Assembly: GCA_937915755.1 (NCBI GenBank)
Contig: CALGGR010000296.1
Coordinates: 1-38,826 of the forward strand
DNA: 38,826 nt
Origin: an uncultured Fretibacterium sp.
GTDB lineage: Bacteria > Synergistota > Synergistia > Synergistales > Aminobacteriaceae
Direction: 5' to 3'
In this document: positions 11,694 through 20,100 of the stretch, piece after piece
Numbering within the stretch: position 1 is the first letter of the stretch
How the letters are laid out: each line of letters starts with the position of its first letter
The notes under the pieces: model-generated
Database searches by the model: none
The model's input: only the letters and a program-made list of their open reading frames with translations
What the model was told of the DNA's origin: nothing
Made by a program: the position numbers and the translations under genes

Positions 11694-12649
11694 GTGATAC
11701 TTTACGCACTATCTTAATCGACGGCGGACCTCCCATTGCACTCAGCGATTCGGAAGTCCGCTTTATTTATAACTTGTTACCGGTCGGGCATTTCTACGAC
11801 AAACGTTACGGCGAGGTCAACATTACGAAAGACAAAATTAAGCAGATTGTTGCTAACTTTGGCAAAGTTCCAGCTTATGAAGTCCCGGTTAAAATCGGAC
11901 ACGATGACGGCGCATTATCACCCGGTAAAGTCATAGGCGTTCAGGCTAAACGAGACGGCCTCGAAATTACTATGACCGTTGACGCTGAAACCGCAAAAGC
12001 TATTAACGAAAAGCAATATCGTTATATGTCCGCTGAATTCGACGAGAATTACCAGAACAAAGAAACAGGGGAATTTGTCGGAGCTGTGTTACTCGGGGCT
12101 GCTCTGGTCAATCAGCCTGCTAATCCTTATATGGAGCCGTTAATCCTCGTTGATGATATTAATTCAATTCAAAAGAAAGAAGGTTCTATTAATATGAGTG
12201 ATGAACTCGAAAATATGCGCAAACAGTTAGCTGAAGCTCAGGCTCAGTTAAAAACTGCTAATGAAGCTCTCGAAGAAAGCACTAAGAAATTTGCTGATTT
12301 GGAAGCTCAAAACAAATCTTTACTTGATGATAAAGAACGTGCTGAAGCTGCCAAGAATGAAGCTGACGTTAAAGCATTTTCCGATAAGTGGATTGCTGCA
12401 GGTATTCCGCCTGCTGTTATCGAACAGGTTAAACCGGTGTTATTAGCTAAGACTTCACGGGTAATTAAGCTCTCAGATAGTGATAAAGACGATAAGCCAA
12501 CATTGAAATTCTTTGATGACTTATTCTCAGGACTTCCTAAAATGCCCATGACTCAAATTAGTTCTAATGATATTCCGGCCGTTGAACTATCAGATACTCA
12601 AAAAGCTGTTGAACACGCTAAATCTATTGCAGAAAGTTTAGGCAAGTAA
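11690..12649 (+). CDS. Head maturation protease with C-terminal scaffold (Mu I-like)
   Basis: 319 residues. Residues 1-150 match Mu gpI-type proteases: FYDKRYGEVNITKDKI, VPVKIGHDD with the likely catalytic His in GHDDG, GLEITMTV, YRYMSAEFDENY and GAVLLGAALVNQPANPY. The rest is a long Glu/Ala/Lys coiled coil (ELENMRKQLAEAQAQLKTAN) of scaffold type, ending in SLGK. Proteases of this family cut scaffold and capsid proteins during head maturation and are themselves degraded. The start is TTG 11690, overlapping the preceding stop. An internal start for a separate scaffold product is described at 12194. Confidence 0.9.
   Translation: MSDTLRTILIDGGPPIALSDSEVRFIYNLLPVGHFYDKRYGEVNITKDKIKQIVANFGKVPAYEVPVKIGHDDGALSPGKVIGVQAKRDGLEITMTVDAETAKAINEKQYRYMSAEFDENYQNKETGEFVGAVLLGAALVNQPANPYMEPLILVDDINSIQKKEGSINMSDELENMRKQLAEAQAQLKTANEALEESTKKFADLEAQNKSLLDDKERAEAAKNEADVKAFSDKWIAAGIPPAVIEQVKPVLLAKTSRVIKLSDSDKDDKPTLKFFDDLFSGLPKMPMTQISSNDIPAVELSDTQKAVEHAKSIAESLGK
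12194..12649 (+). CDS. Probable separate scaffold protein from an internal in-frame start
   Basis: Within the protease gene an ATG at 12194 is preceded by an AAGAAGG-type ribosome-binding site ending at 12183. It begins MSDELENMRKQLAEAQ exactly at the start of the coiled-coil scaffold domain. This mirrors Mu I/Z and lambda C/Nu3, where the scaffold is made as an independent shorter product from the same frame. The product would be 151 residues, highly charged and helical. Support is positional plus the well-placed start. Expression is inferred. Confidence 0.6.
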   Translation: MSDELENMRKQLAEAQAQLKTANEALEESTKKFADLEAQNKSLLDDKERAEAAKNEADVKAFSDKWIAAGIPPAVIEQVKPVLLAKTSRVIKLSDSDKDDKPTLKFFDDLFSGLPKMPMTQISSNDIPAVELSDTQKAVEHAKSIAESLGK

Positions 12650-12837
12650 TGAAGAAATATAAAGTAGAAAAAGTTTTTATGTTTGATGGTAGTGATGAGA
12701 ATGACCCTGCAAATTGGGAAGTTACTCCGGGAATGGTTAAGGCTATGGAAGACGTAGATAAAGCTGACGCAGCACTAGCCAGAGCTGAAGCAAAAGCTAG
12801 AGCTGAAGAACGTAAATTTAGAAGAGGTGAAATGTAA
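12649..12837 (+). CDS. Small acidic-to-basic helical protein of the head cluster
   Basis: 62 residues starting with ATG in the TAATG overlap with the protease/scaffold stop. The N-terminal part is MKKYKVEKVFMFDGSDEND. The C-terminal half is a charged alanine-rich helix (DAALARAEAKARAEER). I recognise no family. Tight coupling on both sides (2-base gap to the decoration gene) suggests a head assembly accessory. Confidence 0.65.
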   Translation: MKKYKVEKVFMFDGSDENDPANWEVTPGMVKAMEDVDKADAALARAEAKARAEERKFRRGEM

Positions 12838-12839
12838 TT

Positions 12840-13301
12840 ATGTACGGTAATAAAACTCTACCCGGGATCGCTGTTAGTGATACCCTCAGAAATGTTAATT
12901 CTATTTGGCGCGGGGCTACTGAAGCTACGTGGTTCAAAATCGTAGACGTTGACGGGTCAGGTGAAGAGGCTGTTGCAATCTCTAACGGCTCTATTATGAA
13001 ACTTGACACTTCAACCGGTCATTATGCAGTTCTTGCTGAAAGTGATTTAGATAGTCTCTCTGAGCTGAAACTCACTATCGTTGCAGATTATACAGCTCAA
13101 TCTGGCACTACAACAGGCACAGAACCTGATACAGAAACTACACAATCAAAAGTTTTAATTGGGGTTTGTGGTCAGGTTGACAAAGCTCAACTCAGTATAG
13201 GCGATAAATTATTCGGTGAGCTTACTGAAGCTCAACAGCTCGCTTTGACTATTCAGCTGGAAGCGTGCAATTTCTTACTCGTTAATGTTATTCAGGGGTG
13301 A
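12840..13301 (+). CDS. Head decoration protein (lambda gpD-like role)
   Basis: 153 residues between the protease/scaffold and the major capsid gene, the classic position of a capsid-stabilising decoration protein. Features include LPGIAVSDTLRNVN, a beta-rich segment VDVDGSGEEAVAISNGSIMK, LKLTIVADYTAQSGTTTGTE, and a final QLEACNFLLVNVIQG. The family match is by size, composition and position rather than strict motif. It overlaps the capsid reading frame slightly. Confidence 0.75.
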   Translation: MYGNKTLPGIAVSDTLRNVNSIWRGATEATWFKIVDVDGSGEEAVAISNGSIMKLDTSTGHYAVLAESDLDSLSELKLTIVADYTAQSGTTTGTEPDTETTQSKVLIGVCGQVDKAQLSIGDKLFGELTEAQQLALTIQLEACNFLLVNVIQG

Positions 13302-13306
13302 TATTT

Positions 13307-14359
13307 ATGGCAGACTTAAGTGAAATTTTAGAAATATATTCTCCGTTTACTCTTACAGAAGCAGTTAATTTAATCAAAATTGATGAGCCTTTTGTCCTTA
13401 CATCAAGACTTGGAAAAAATATCTACAGGGCTTATGATGAAGTCTGTGTTTTTGAAGTTGAAGAAGGTAGTTATAATCTCGCTCCGATCGGCTATCCTAA
13501 TGACCCTCCAAGCGAAATTAATATTTCTCACAAAAGAAGGCACTATGCTGTTACTCCGCCTCAGATTTTCTTAAAAGACAGAATTACTGCAAGTGAAATT
13601 AATCAGGTCAGAATGGCCGCTCAAAATCCTATTAACATGACTGTTCAGGATAAAAGCACGGCTTTCGACAGCAGGATTGCTATTAAACAGCTCGGCTTGA
13701 AAAGAATGATTGAAAGGCGTACTGAATGGCTGTTCGGTCAGGCTCTTAACGGCAAAATTGATTATAAGAACAGCGACGGGAGAGAATTTGTTCATGATTA
13801 TAATTTCCCGAATTCTACAATCGGTAGCTTCGCTGCTGCTGATTACTGGGATAAGGCAGGCAACCCTCTTCACCAGTTAAGACAACTTGCTAAAACTTTC
13901 AGATCATTAAACAATCAGCTTGCTCCAGACTTAATTATTATGGGCAGTAAAGCAGGTGATGCCTTCATGAATAACGAGCATATTGAAGCATGGCTCAAAT
14001 CTCCGGGCGTTCAGCTCTTCCAGTCTCAAAATCCTTTAGCTCGCGGGGAAGCTCAACCTTTAGGTATTCTTGAAGGGGCTGAAGTGTTCGAATACTCAAG
14101 CACATATGATGACGATGCAGGCAAGACAAAAACTTATATCAAAGATAATTATGTTTATCTCACTAATTCCACGTTATGGCGTTTGTTCTACGGGGCTATT
14201 AATGACTTCAGCGCAGGTAATCCGCCTCTCGTTGCTAGAGAATTTTTCTCAAAAATGGTCTATAGTCCAGACGGTAAAGCACTCGACATTTACGTTGAAA
14301 GCCACCCACTGCCCGTTATCGTTAGTAATCTCGCCGTCGTCAAAGCGCAGGTGTGTTAG
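13307..14359 (+). CDS. Major capsid protein, lambda gpE-like
   Basis: 351 residues, normal length for capsid family E. Start ATG 13307 follows CAGGGG with 8-base spacing. A GTG at 13298 falls inside the ribosome-binding site. Family features include LTEAVNLIKI, FVLTSRLGKN, RRHYAVTPPQIFLKDRITA, RMIERRTEWLFGQALNGK, DLIIMGSKAGDAFMNN, and a C-terminal SHPLPVIVSNLAVVKAQV. It forms the head shell with the HK97-like fold. The preceding decoration gene and the following gp36-like gene complete the head block. Confidence 0.9.
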   Translation: MADLSEILEIYSPFTLTEAVNLIKIDEPFVLTSRLGKNIYRAYDEVCVFEVEEGSYNLAPIGYPNDPPSEINISHKRRHYAVTPPQIFLKDRITASEINQVRMAAQNPINMTVQDKSTAFDSRIAIKQLGLKRMIERRTEWLFGQALNGKIDYKNSDGREFVHDYNFPNSTIGSFAAADYWDKAGNPLHQLRQLAKTFRSLNNQLAPDLIIMGSKAGDAFMNNEHIEAWLKSPGVQLFQSQNPLARGEAQPLGILEGAEVFEYSSTYDDDAGKTKTYIKDNYVYLTNSTLWRLFYGAINDFSAGNPPLVAREFFSKMVYSPDGKALDIYVESHPLPVIVSNLAVVKAQVC

Positions 14360-14361
14360 CC

Positions 14362-14784
14362 TTGAGCTACTGCACCATTGATGACGTTATTCACGAATTC
14401 CATCCTACTTTAAAGAAAAGTTTTGAGAGACAGTACAATGCTGAAGCTCTTGAAGAAAATCTTGCAAAACATATTCAGAAGGCGCACGATTTCGTTAATG
14501 CCTCTTTAGCTCGAAAATATTCCATTCCGTTAAAAAAAGCTACGTCTACCGTTATCTCGGCTGAGTGTAAAATCGCTGCTTACTTCGCAGGCATTGCACT
14601 CACTGAGAAAGACGAAATTCTTAAAGATAAATACGAGATTGCTCGTGAAATGCTTGATAATCTTGTTGAAGCTGATAACGCCTCTCTCGTTGATGATGGT
14701 TTGACTGATGATGATATTGCACCAGACGTTGCTTATGGAACTGATGCAAAAATTTTTACAAGTGAATTATTAGAAATGTGGTGA
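14362..14784 (+). CDS. Mu gp36-like protein (DUF1320), head-tail connection
   Basis: About 141 residues. Typical DUF1320 features: SYCTIDDVIHEF at the start, HIQKAHDFVNASLARKY, IPLKKATSTVISAECKIAAY, and EIAREMLDNL. TTG 14362 gives the usual N-terminus MSYCTIDD. A GTG at 14353 would add three residues. Family members are head completion or adaptor proteins of Mu-like phages. The gene starts immediately after the capsid stop. Confidence 0.85.
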   Translation: MSYCTIDDVIHEFHPTLKKSFERQYNAEALEENLAKHIQKAHDFVNASLARKYSIPLKKATSTVISAECKIAAYFAGIALTEKDEILKDKYEIAREMLDNLVEADNASLVDDGLTDDDIAPDVAYGTDAKIFTSELLEMW

Positions 14785-15143
14785 TTGCAGTGAACTTAAA
14801 AAATTGCCCATTCTGTAACAGTAAAGCCTCAGTTTACGAAAGTATTTATGAAGGCAAAAAAGTTTTCTTTATTGACTGCGAAAATGGTTGTGTTAGTACT
14901 CCTGCCAGTGAGAATTTGCAATTAGTTATAGATGACTGGAATAAACGTTCTGACCTAACCAAAGAAAATGATGATGGCCTGTTATCTTGCCCGTTCTGCG
15001 GTGGTAATGCTTGTATAAATGAATTTGATTGCGAAGGAAAAACTTTTCTATCAGTCATATGTGAGGATTGTCAAATAACTTCTCAGGCAAGCGATAACGA
15101 ACAGGATATTATAAAGATTTGGAATAATCGGCATGGAGATTAA
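14778..15143 (+). CDS. Duplicated Lar-like zinc-ribbon protein (restriction alleviation family)
   Basis: About 120 residues made of two similar modules. Each begins with a CPFC motif (NCPFCNSKASVYES; SCPFCGGNACINEF), continues to a second metal-binding Cys pair (DCENGC; ICEDC) and ends in a D-x-WN signature (VIDDWNKRS; IIKIWNNRHG). This is the architecture of Lar-type restriction alleviation zinc ribbons, here in tandem. Lar proteins modulate host type I restriction-modification, but many phage homologues are uncharacterised. It is wedged between the gp36-like and gpG-like structural genes and overlaps both. GTG 14778 or GTG 14790 may be the start. Confidence 0.8.
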   Translation: MVIAVNLKNCPFCNSKASVYESIYEGKKVFFIDCENGCVSTPASENLQLVIDDWNKRSDLTKENDDGLLSCPFCGGNACINEFDCEGKTFLSVICEDCQITSQASDNEQDIIKIWNNRHGD

Positions 15144-15624
15144 AATTAAAGTTGAAGGTTTATCTAAGGTTAAAGGCAATCTCAAGAAAAAAATTAATAA
15201 CCTGCAAGACCTGACACAATTTTTCAAAAACGTAGGGGCTTATGTTGTTCGACAGACTATTAATGAACGCTTTGGAAAAGAACAATCTCCAGACGGCTCT
15301 AAATGGCAGGTTCTATCTCAGGCTAGAATAAAACAACGTAGAAAACGTCATAAAACAGGCAATATGAAAATCTTGCAGGATACTGGAAATTTACGGCAAA
15401 CTATTGAAAAACAAATTTCTATTGCTAGAGATCATGTTATTATCGGCTCTAATCTTAAATACGCAGCTATTCATCAGTTCGGTGGAACTATTCACTTCAA
15501 AAAGAAAAAAGGCTCAGTTACTATCCCTGCAAGACCTTATTTAGGCCTTAACGAAAAAGATAAACAGCATATTGCTAAAATGTTGCAAGGATATATTAAT
15601 CGTCATGTACTCGGAAGCATTTAA
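15133..15624 (+). CDS. Virion morphogenesis protein, Mu gpG family
   Basis: 163 residues. Family features: FFKNVGAYVVRQTINERFGKE, SPDGSKWQVLSQARIKQRR, ILQDTGNLRQTI, VIIGSNLKYAAIHQFGGTI and IPARPYLGLNEKD. Mu gpG-like proteins act in tail completion or neck assembly. Very basic. Overlaps the Lar-like gene by 11 bases and the next gene by 20, so all are co-translated. Confidence 0.9.
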   Translation: MEIKIKVEGLSKVKGNLKKKINNLQDLTQFFKNVGAYVVRQTINERFGKEQSPDGSKWQVLSQARIKQRRKRHKTGNMKILQDTGNLRQTIEKQISIARDHVIIGSNLKYAAIHQFGGTIHFKKKKGSVTIPARPYLGLNEKDKQHIAKMLQGYINRHVLGSI

Positions 15625-16015
15625 TTTACTATGTGAAATCTTAGATGACCAGCAGCTTAATGACTATATAAAAGAAATTACAGGCAAAAATTTAACTATC
15701 ATTAATTCAGGTGTTCAGATTGACACTCCGGCAGCTCGCATTGCTTTAACTGGCGGGGATTACACTCGGAGCATTAACACTAACGGGGAAGTGAATTTTT
15801 CCGTTGCTTTTGATATGCCTTTGTGGAATGACAATGCTTTTGAACAGGCTGTTGACTTCCTTGATTACGTCATTCCTATTTTCTTTAGTTACGGCTCTGG
15901 TCTTAATAACAAAAATATAATCACTCGTGCTAGTCCTGTCATTCACGAAATCGACCCGGAAAAAGATTTCTGGACTATCACTATCAATCTCACTATTAAA
16001 ATCTTAATCTCTTAG
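15605..16015 (+). CDS. Tail terminator/neck protein, Mu gp37-like
   Basis: 136 residues starting at ATG 15605 (MYSEAFNLLCEILDDQ) inside the end of the gpG-like gene. An upstream in-frame ATG at 15572 is less likely. Features include ITGKNLTIINSGVQID, DMPLWNDNAFEQAVDFLDYV, and ASPVIHEIDPEKDFWTITI, an alpha/beta pattern like tail terminator or gp37-type proteins. It directly precedes the tube gene, as expected for such a protein. Confidence 0.7.
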   Translation: MYSEAFNLLCEILDDQQLNDYIKEITGKNLTIINSGVQIDTPAARIALTGGDYTRSINTNGEVNFSVAFDMPLWNDNAFEQAVDFLDYVIPIFFSYGSGLNNKNIITRASPVIHEIDPEKDFWTITINLTIKILIS

Positions 16016-16029
16016 GAGGTGCTTTTCTC

Positions 16030-16593
16030 ATGCCTAGAATTGCTGATGATATTCTTATCGGCGGTATGAGGCTTTATCTTGTCGAAGAAAATAACGGCGA
16101 AAAAGAATATTACGATTTAGGCTGGATGTCTGGCGAGTTCAAAATGGAAGAACAAGCTGACTCTACTGCTATAAAAGAATCTGAAGGCTCAACTGTTCTT
16201 AATCTGGCAACTAATAAAGAAGCTCACTTTACATTCAGTATGCTTGAATGCAATTTACAGACTTTGCTTAAACTCAATCCCTCTGCTGTCGAAATTGGCG
16301 GGACTGGTGATACTACAGCGGACGGAAAAGGCTTTGCTGTTGGAACTTATCAATCAGATAAAACTTTCACTTTTGAAGCATGGTTAAAAAAACGTTCAGG
16401 GAAATATCTTTGCGTACGAATTTATAAAGGCAAGGTTTCTGGCAACCTGACTACTTTACTGCTTAATCAGGATAGCGAAAGTCCTATTGATATTGACATC
16501 GTTGCTCTCGGTGATGATTCAAAGAATACAAATCATAACCTTTATGAAGAGTTTGAATGTGAAGCTACTAAAGCTCCAAACGGAGGCTGGTAG
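16030..16593 (+). CDS. Tail tube protein
   Basis: 187 residues, beta-rich, with AGGAGG at about 16014-16019 upstream. Patterns such as DILIGGMRLYLVEENNGEKE, GEFKMEEQADSTAIKESEG, FTFSMLECNLQTLLKL and KVSGNLTTLLLNQDSESP suit a tube protein of long-tailed phages. Position (just before the chaperone and tape measure genes) gives the strongest support. No sheath gene is present, which indicates a non-contractile tail. Confidence 0.8.
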   Translation: MPRIADDILIGGMRLYLVEENNGEKEYYDLGWMSGEFKMEEQADSTAIKESEGSTVLNLATNKEAHFTFSMLECNLQTLLKLNPSAVEIGGTGDTTADGKGFAVGTYQSDKTFTFEAWLKKRSGKYLCVRIYKGKVSGNLTTLLLNQDSESPIDIDIVALGDDSKNTNHNLYEEFECEATKAPNGGW

Positions 16594-16595
16594 TC

Positions 16596-17000
16596 ATGAA
16601 AGAACTGTTAGAAAAAAATCAATCTGTTACTATTCAGGGGAAAGAATATAAGCTCCGTGAAATGTCTCTTGCTGAGAAAATAAAAATTTTAGACGTTGTC
16701 GGTGATTTCATAAAAGATATTACAAAACATGCTTTCTTCAAAAAAGTTGAAGGTAGCAGTACTCCTAAATTTTTTCTTGATGATGAAATAGGCTTAGACG
16801 CTCTTAATATCGATAAAATTATTTTATCCAGTGTCCAGGCTTTACCAGAAATTCTAAAACTCTCTGTACCGGACTTTACTGATTGGCAGAATTTACCTGA
16901 ATCACAATCTCGCGAAATCTTGAAAGATGTTCTTGAAATAAACGACTTCAAAGGCTTCATTGCAAATTTTATCTCTCTGGCAACAGCAATTATCCGCTAA
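16596..17000 (+). CDS. Tail assembly chaperone, short product (G-like)
   Basis: 134 residues between tube and tape measure genes: EKNQSVTIQGKEYKLREMSL, AEKIKILDVVGDFIKDI, then a helical C-terminus ending LATAIIR. It binds the tape measure protein during tail assembly. The gene also yields a longer product by a -1 shift near its end (see 16596-17179). Confidence 0.8.
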   Translation: MKELLEKNQSVTIQGKEYKLREMSLAEKIKILDVVGDFIKDITKHAFFKKVEGSSTPKFFLDDEIGLDALNIDKIILSSVQALPEILKLSVPDFTDWQNLPESQSREILKDVLEINDFKGFIANFISLATAIIR

Positions 17001-17179
17001 GTCAGGCTGTTGTCGCGTCTCATATTGATTTAAATCTAATTCTCTACCGTTATCCTGAATCCATTTCAAGGAGCTTACTTAATGCTGCTTTAGCTCCTCC
17101 GTTCTGGATTCAGGAAATTTTTAATTCTTTGTTTAAATCAAAATCGAAAGGAAGTGATATATATCATGGCAGACGTTGA
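16596..17179 (+). CDS. Tail assembly chaperone, -1 frameshift product (GT-like)
   Basis: A slippery heptamer A AAT TTT at 16964-16970 is in the right register (X XXY YYZ) in the zero frame. Slipping back one base continues as YLSGNSNYPLSQAVVASHI, then LNLILYRYPESISRSLLN, AALAPPFWIQEIFNSL, and stops at TGA 17177-17179. The -1 frame has family-like residues (RYPE, PPFW) and no independent start, so it exists only as a fusion. This matches the conserved phage lambda G/GT strategy. The end overlaps the tape measure start by 14 bases. Confidence 0.75.
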
Positions 17180-20100
17180 AGGCCTTAATCTCAAAATTAC
17201 TGCTGACGCTTCGCAAGGCGTTAAAGCTGTTGGTGAATTTGCTAAAGCTACTGAACAAATTAAAGATCAAACTGTCGAAATTAAAGTTGAAGGCAAAATG
17301 GACAGTTTGGGCAAACTTCATAAAGCTAACGGACAGTTTATGACTATGGGCGAGAAAATGGCCGCTCAGTTCAATTCAGCTTTTATGAAGAGTATTTCTG
17401 AATGGTCGGTAAAACTTGATAGCTTCGGGAAATCTTTAGAAACAAAATCAGCTCAAATTCTCAAACCTATAATCGCAGGACTTACAGCAGTTAGCAGTGT
17501 AGTTGCTCTCGTTACTAAAAATGCTCTTTCTATCGGCGGCGGCTTTGAAGCTCAGATGACTAACGTTAAAATTATCTCTGGCGCTACAACTCAGGAGCTT
17601 GACGCTCTCACTAAGAAAGCTCGCGAAATGGGAGCTACTCTTCCGATTACTGCTAAAGACGCTGCTCAGGCTATGGAACTTCTTGCTCAAAGAGGTACTA
17701 AAGCTAAAGATATTCTCGCTTCTGTTGCTGATGTCTCCGCTCTCGCTATATCGCAAAATATCGATATGGCTACCGCTGCTGACTTGTTAGGCACTACTAT
17801 TACTAACTTCGGCTTAAGTGTTGAGGACGCTTCTAAGATTACTGACATTTTCAATAACGCAAGCAACCAGTCCGCTATGAATATTTCTAAGCTCGTTGCT
17901 GCTATGAAATACGTCGGACCAGCTGCAGGGGCTCTCGAAATTCCTTTAGAGAAAATCGTCGCTGCTATGGAAGCTGCTGCTAATGCTGGCCTTACTGGTG
18001 AAATGATTGGTACAGGCTTAAGCATGACACTTACTAAACTTGCAAGCAGTTCCTATATTTTGGGCGTTAATACCCGTAACCTTGACGGGTCTATGCGTAC
18101 ACTAGACGAAATCTTCACGGACTTAGCTAAAAGGGGCATGACTGCCGCTGACGCTAATAATATTTTCGGTCAACGTGCTGGCAAAACTGCTATTGCTCTC
18201 GCTAAACATTCTGCTACTCTTCTTGAAAATGAAAAGAACGTACAAAAATGGGGCGCAACTCAGAATGCCGTCATAGAGAAAATGAAAACCTGGCCGAATA
18301 TCTGGAACTCTTTTCAATCTGCTCTGGAAGAAGTTCACATTGAGATTTTCGACCAAATCAAAGAACAATCTAAAAATGCTATTTCTAGTGTTGCTAATCT
18401 CACAAGAACTTTTTCTGAATGGATTAATAAAACTCAGCTTGCAGGAAAAACTTTAAATTCTTTTCTTGAAGGCTTAGGGTTCAGAATTCCGGGCAGTTCA
18501 GATTTCAAAAAATTACTTGATACGTTTGACGTTCAGGCATTCTTGAATAAGATTAAGAATTTCGGGGCAAGTATTAAAGGCATTGCTGACAGCATTGTCA
18601 GTTTCTTCAATATGGTCAAAACTCCTTTGAAGTTCCTTATTGAAAATTTAAGCACGTTCGCTACTATTTCATTTTGGGGCTGGATTATTGGCAAGGGCGC
18701 TCAAGTCCCTATTGCTATTATGAGTTTAGCTACAGCGTTCTTGACCTTGTATAATAATTTAAAGTTAATTACAAGTCTTAATCTTACAAACTTAATTGCT
18801 CTGCTCTCTAATCCTGTAACTATTACTATTGGAACTGTTGCCGGTGTGGGTCTGGGAATTAAATATCTTTATGATGAAGCTAAAGAAGCTCAGAAATTAA
18901 AAGATGAAAAAATTAAAATTCAGCGTGAAGTCGAAAAATTAAATTACACAGCTACTATTGACGTAAACTTTAAAATGGCTACAGGGTTTGAAAATATACC
19001 TGAATCATTAAGTAAAGCAACTCAGGAGCTACAAGATTCACTTAATGAAAATATTACAGCCATGCAAAATGTCTTCAAAGAAAAAATTGCTGAAAGCACA
19101 AATGAAGTTACTCAAAATTTAGAGAACATAAAAGATAAAGCTAAAATTACTGCTAATGACATTACTGATGCTATAGCTACTTTATATAGCAAAGCACTTC
19201 ATGCTGATATAAATGCTTTTGAAGAATTAGATACAGTTGGCGTTAAAATAGTTGAACTCTTAAATGAAACTGTTTATAGAACAGGCAAGGCTTATGAACA
19301 AACTAAAAAACTTGTAGATATTTACAAAAAAGTTAATAAAGTAAAAAATGAAGCTCTTGCACCTCAAAAAACTGAAGCTGATTTCTTCAGTGAAGACATT
19401 TCTTCCAACCTCAAAAACGTTTTATCTAATATTAAGCCTGAAATAGAACGCTTCAAAAAATTATTAGGCGGCAATAATATTCAGCTCGCTGTTAATGTTA
19501 GCCTTGATGAAGCTCAGAAAAATATAAAAGAGTTCATTAAAAAAATTTCTGAAGAACGAAAAATACCTGAAAAACTAGTTGAGCAAGGTGTCTTTAATCA
19601 GCTAAAAACTTTAGCAGCTCAGGGAAGCAATGTAGCTCAATCTCTTGTCAATGGCTTTGAAGGTGCAAGTACTGAACTTGATAATTTCATTAGTAAGTCT
19701 CAGGATATGATTAATTATCTCGGAGCTTCACCTCAAAAATTTTTGCCAGCTTTAAATAGTCTCGCTAAGAATATACAAAAGATTGATCCGGTTACAGGCA
19801 AAATAACAGAAGATTTCAAGAAAGCTCATGACGCACTAAAACAGTGGAGCAATATTACTTTCGATAAATTAACTAAACGTATTCAGAATATGCGCAAGGC
19901 TGTTGAAGGCGGCTTCCTTGATAAATCGGCTCTTGAACGTGAATATAAAAATGCTCTGAGCCAAATTACTTTGCAGGTTAAGACTGAATTAGAACCTACA
20001 CGAGATTTATATAAAACTCAATCTAATTATGACAGCGTTTTTGCTTCCGAAGTCTATTCAAGAATGTTTGAGCTTGGCGGTGATGTCTTTGCTGATAAGA

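Noticed and set aside
17687..18025. Minus-strand open frame of 112 codons opposite the tape measure core
   Set aside because: Ala/Ser-rich complement of the TP901 core. No ribosome-binding site or motif.
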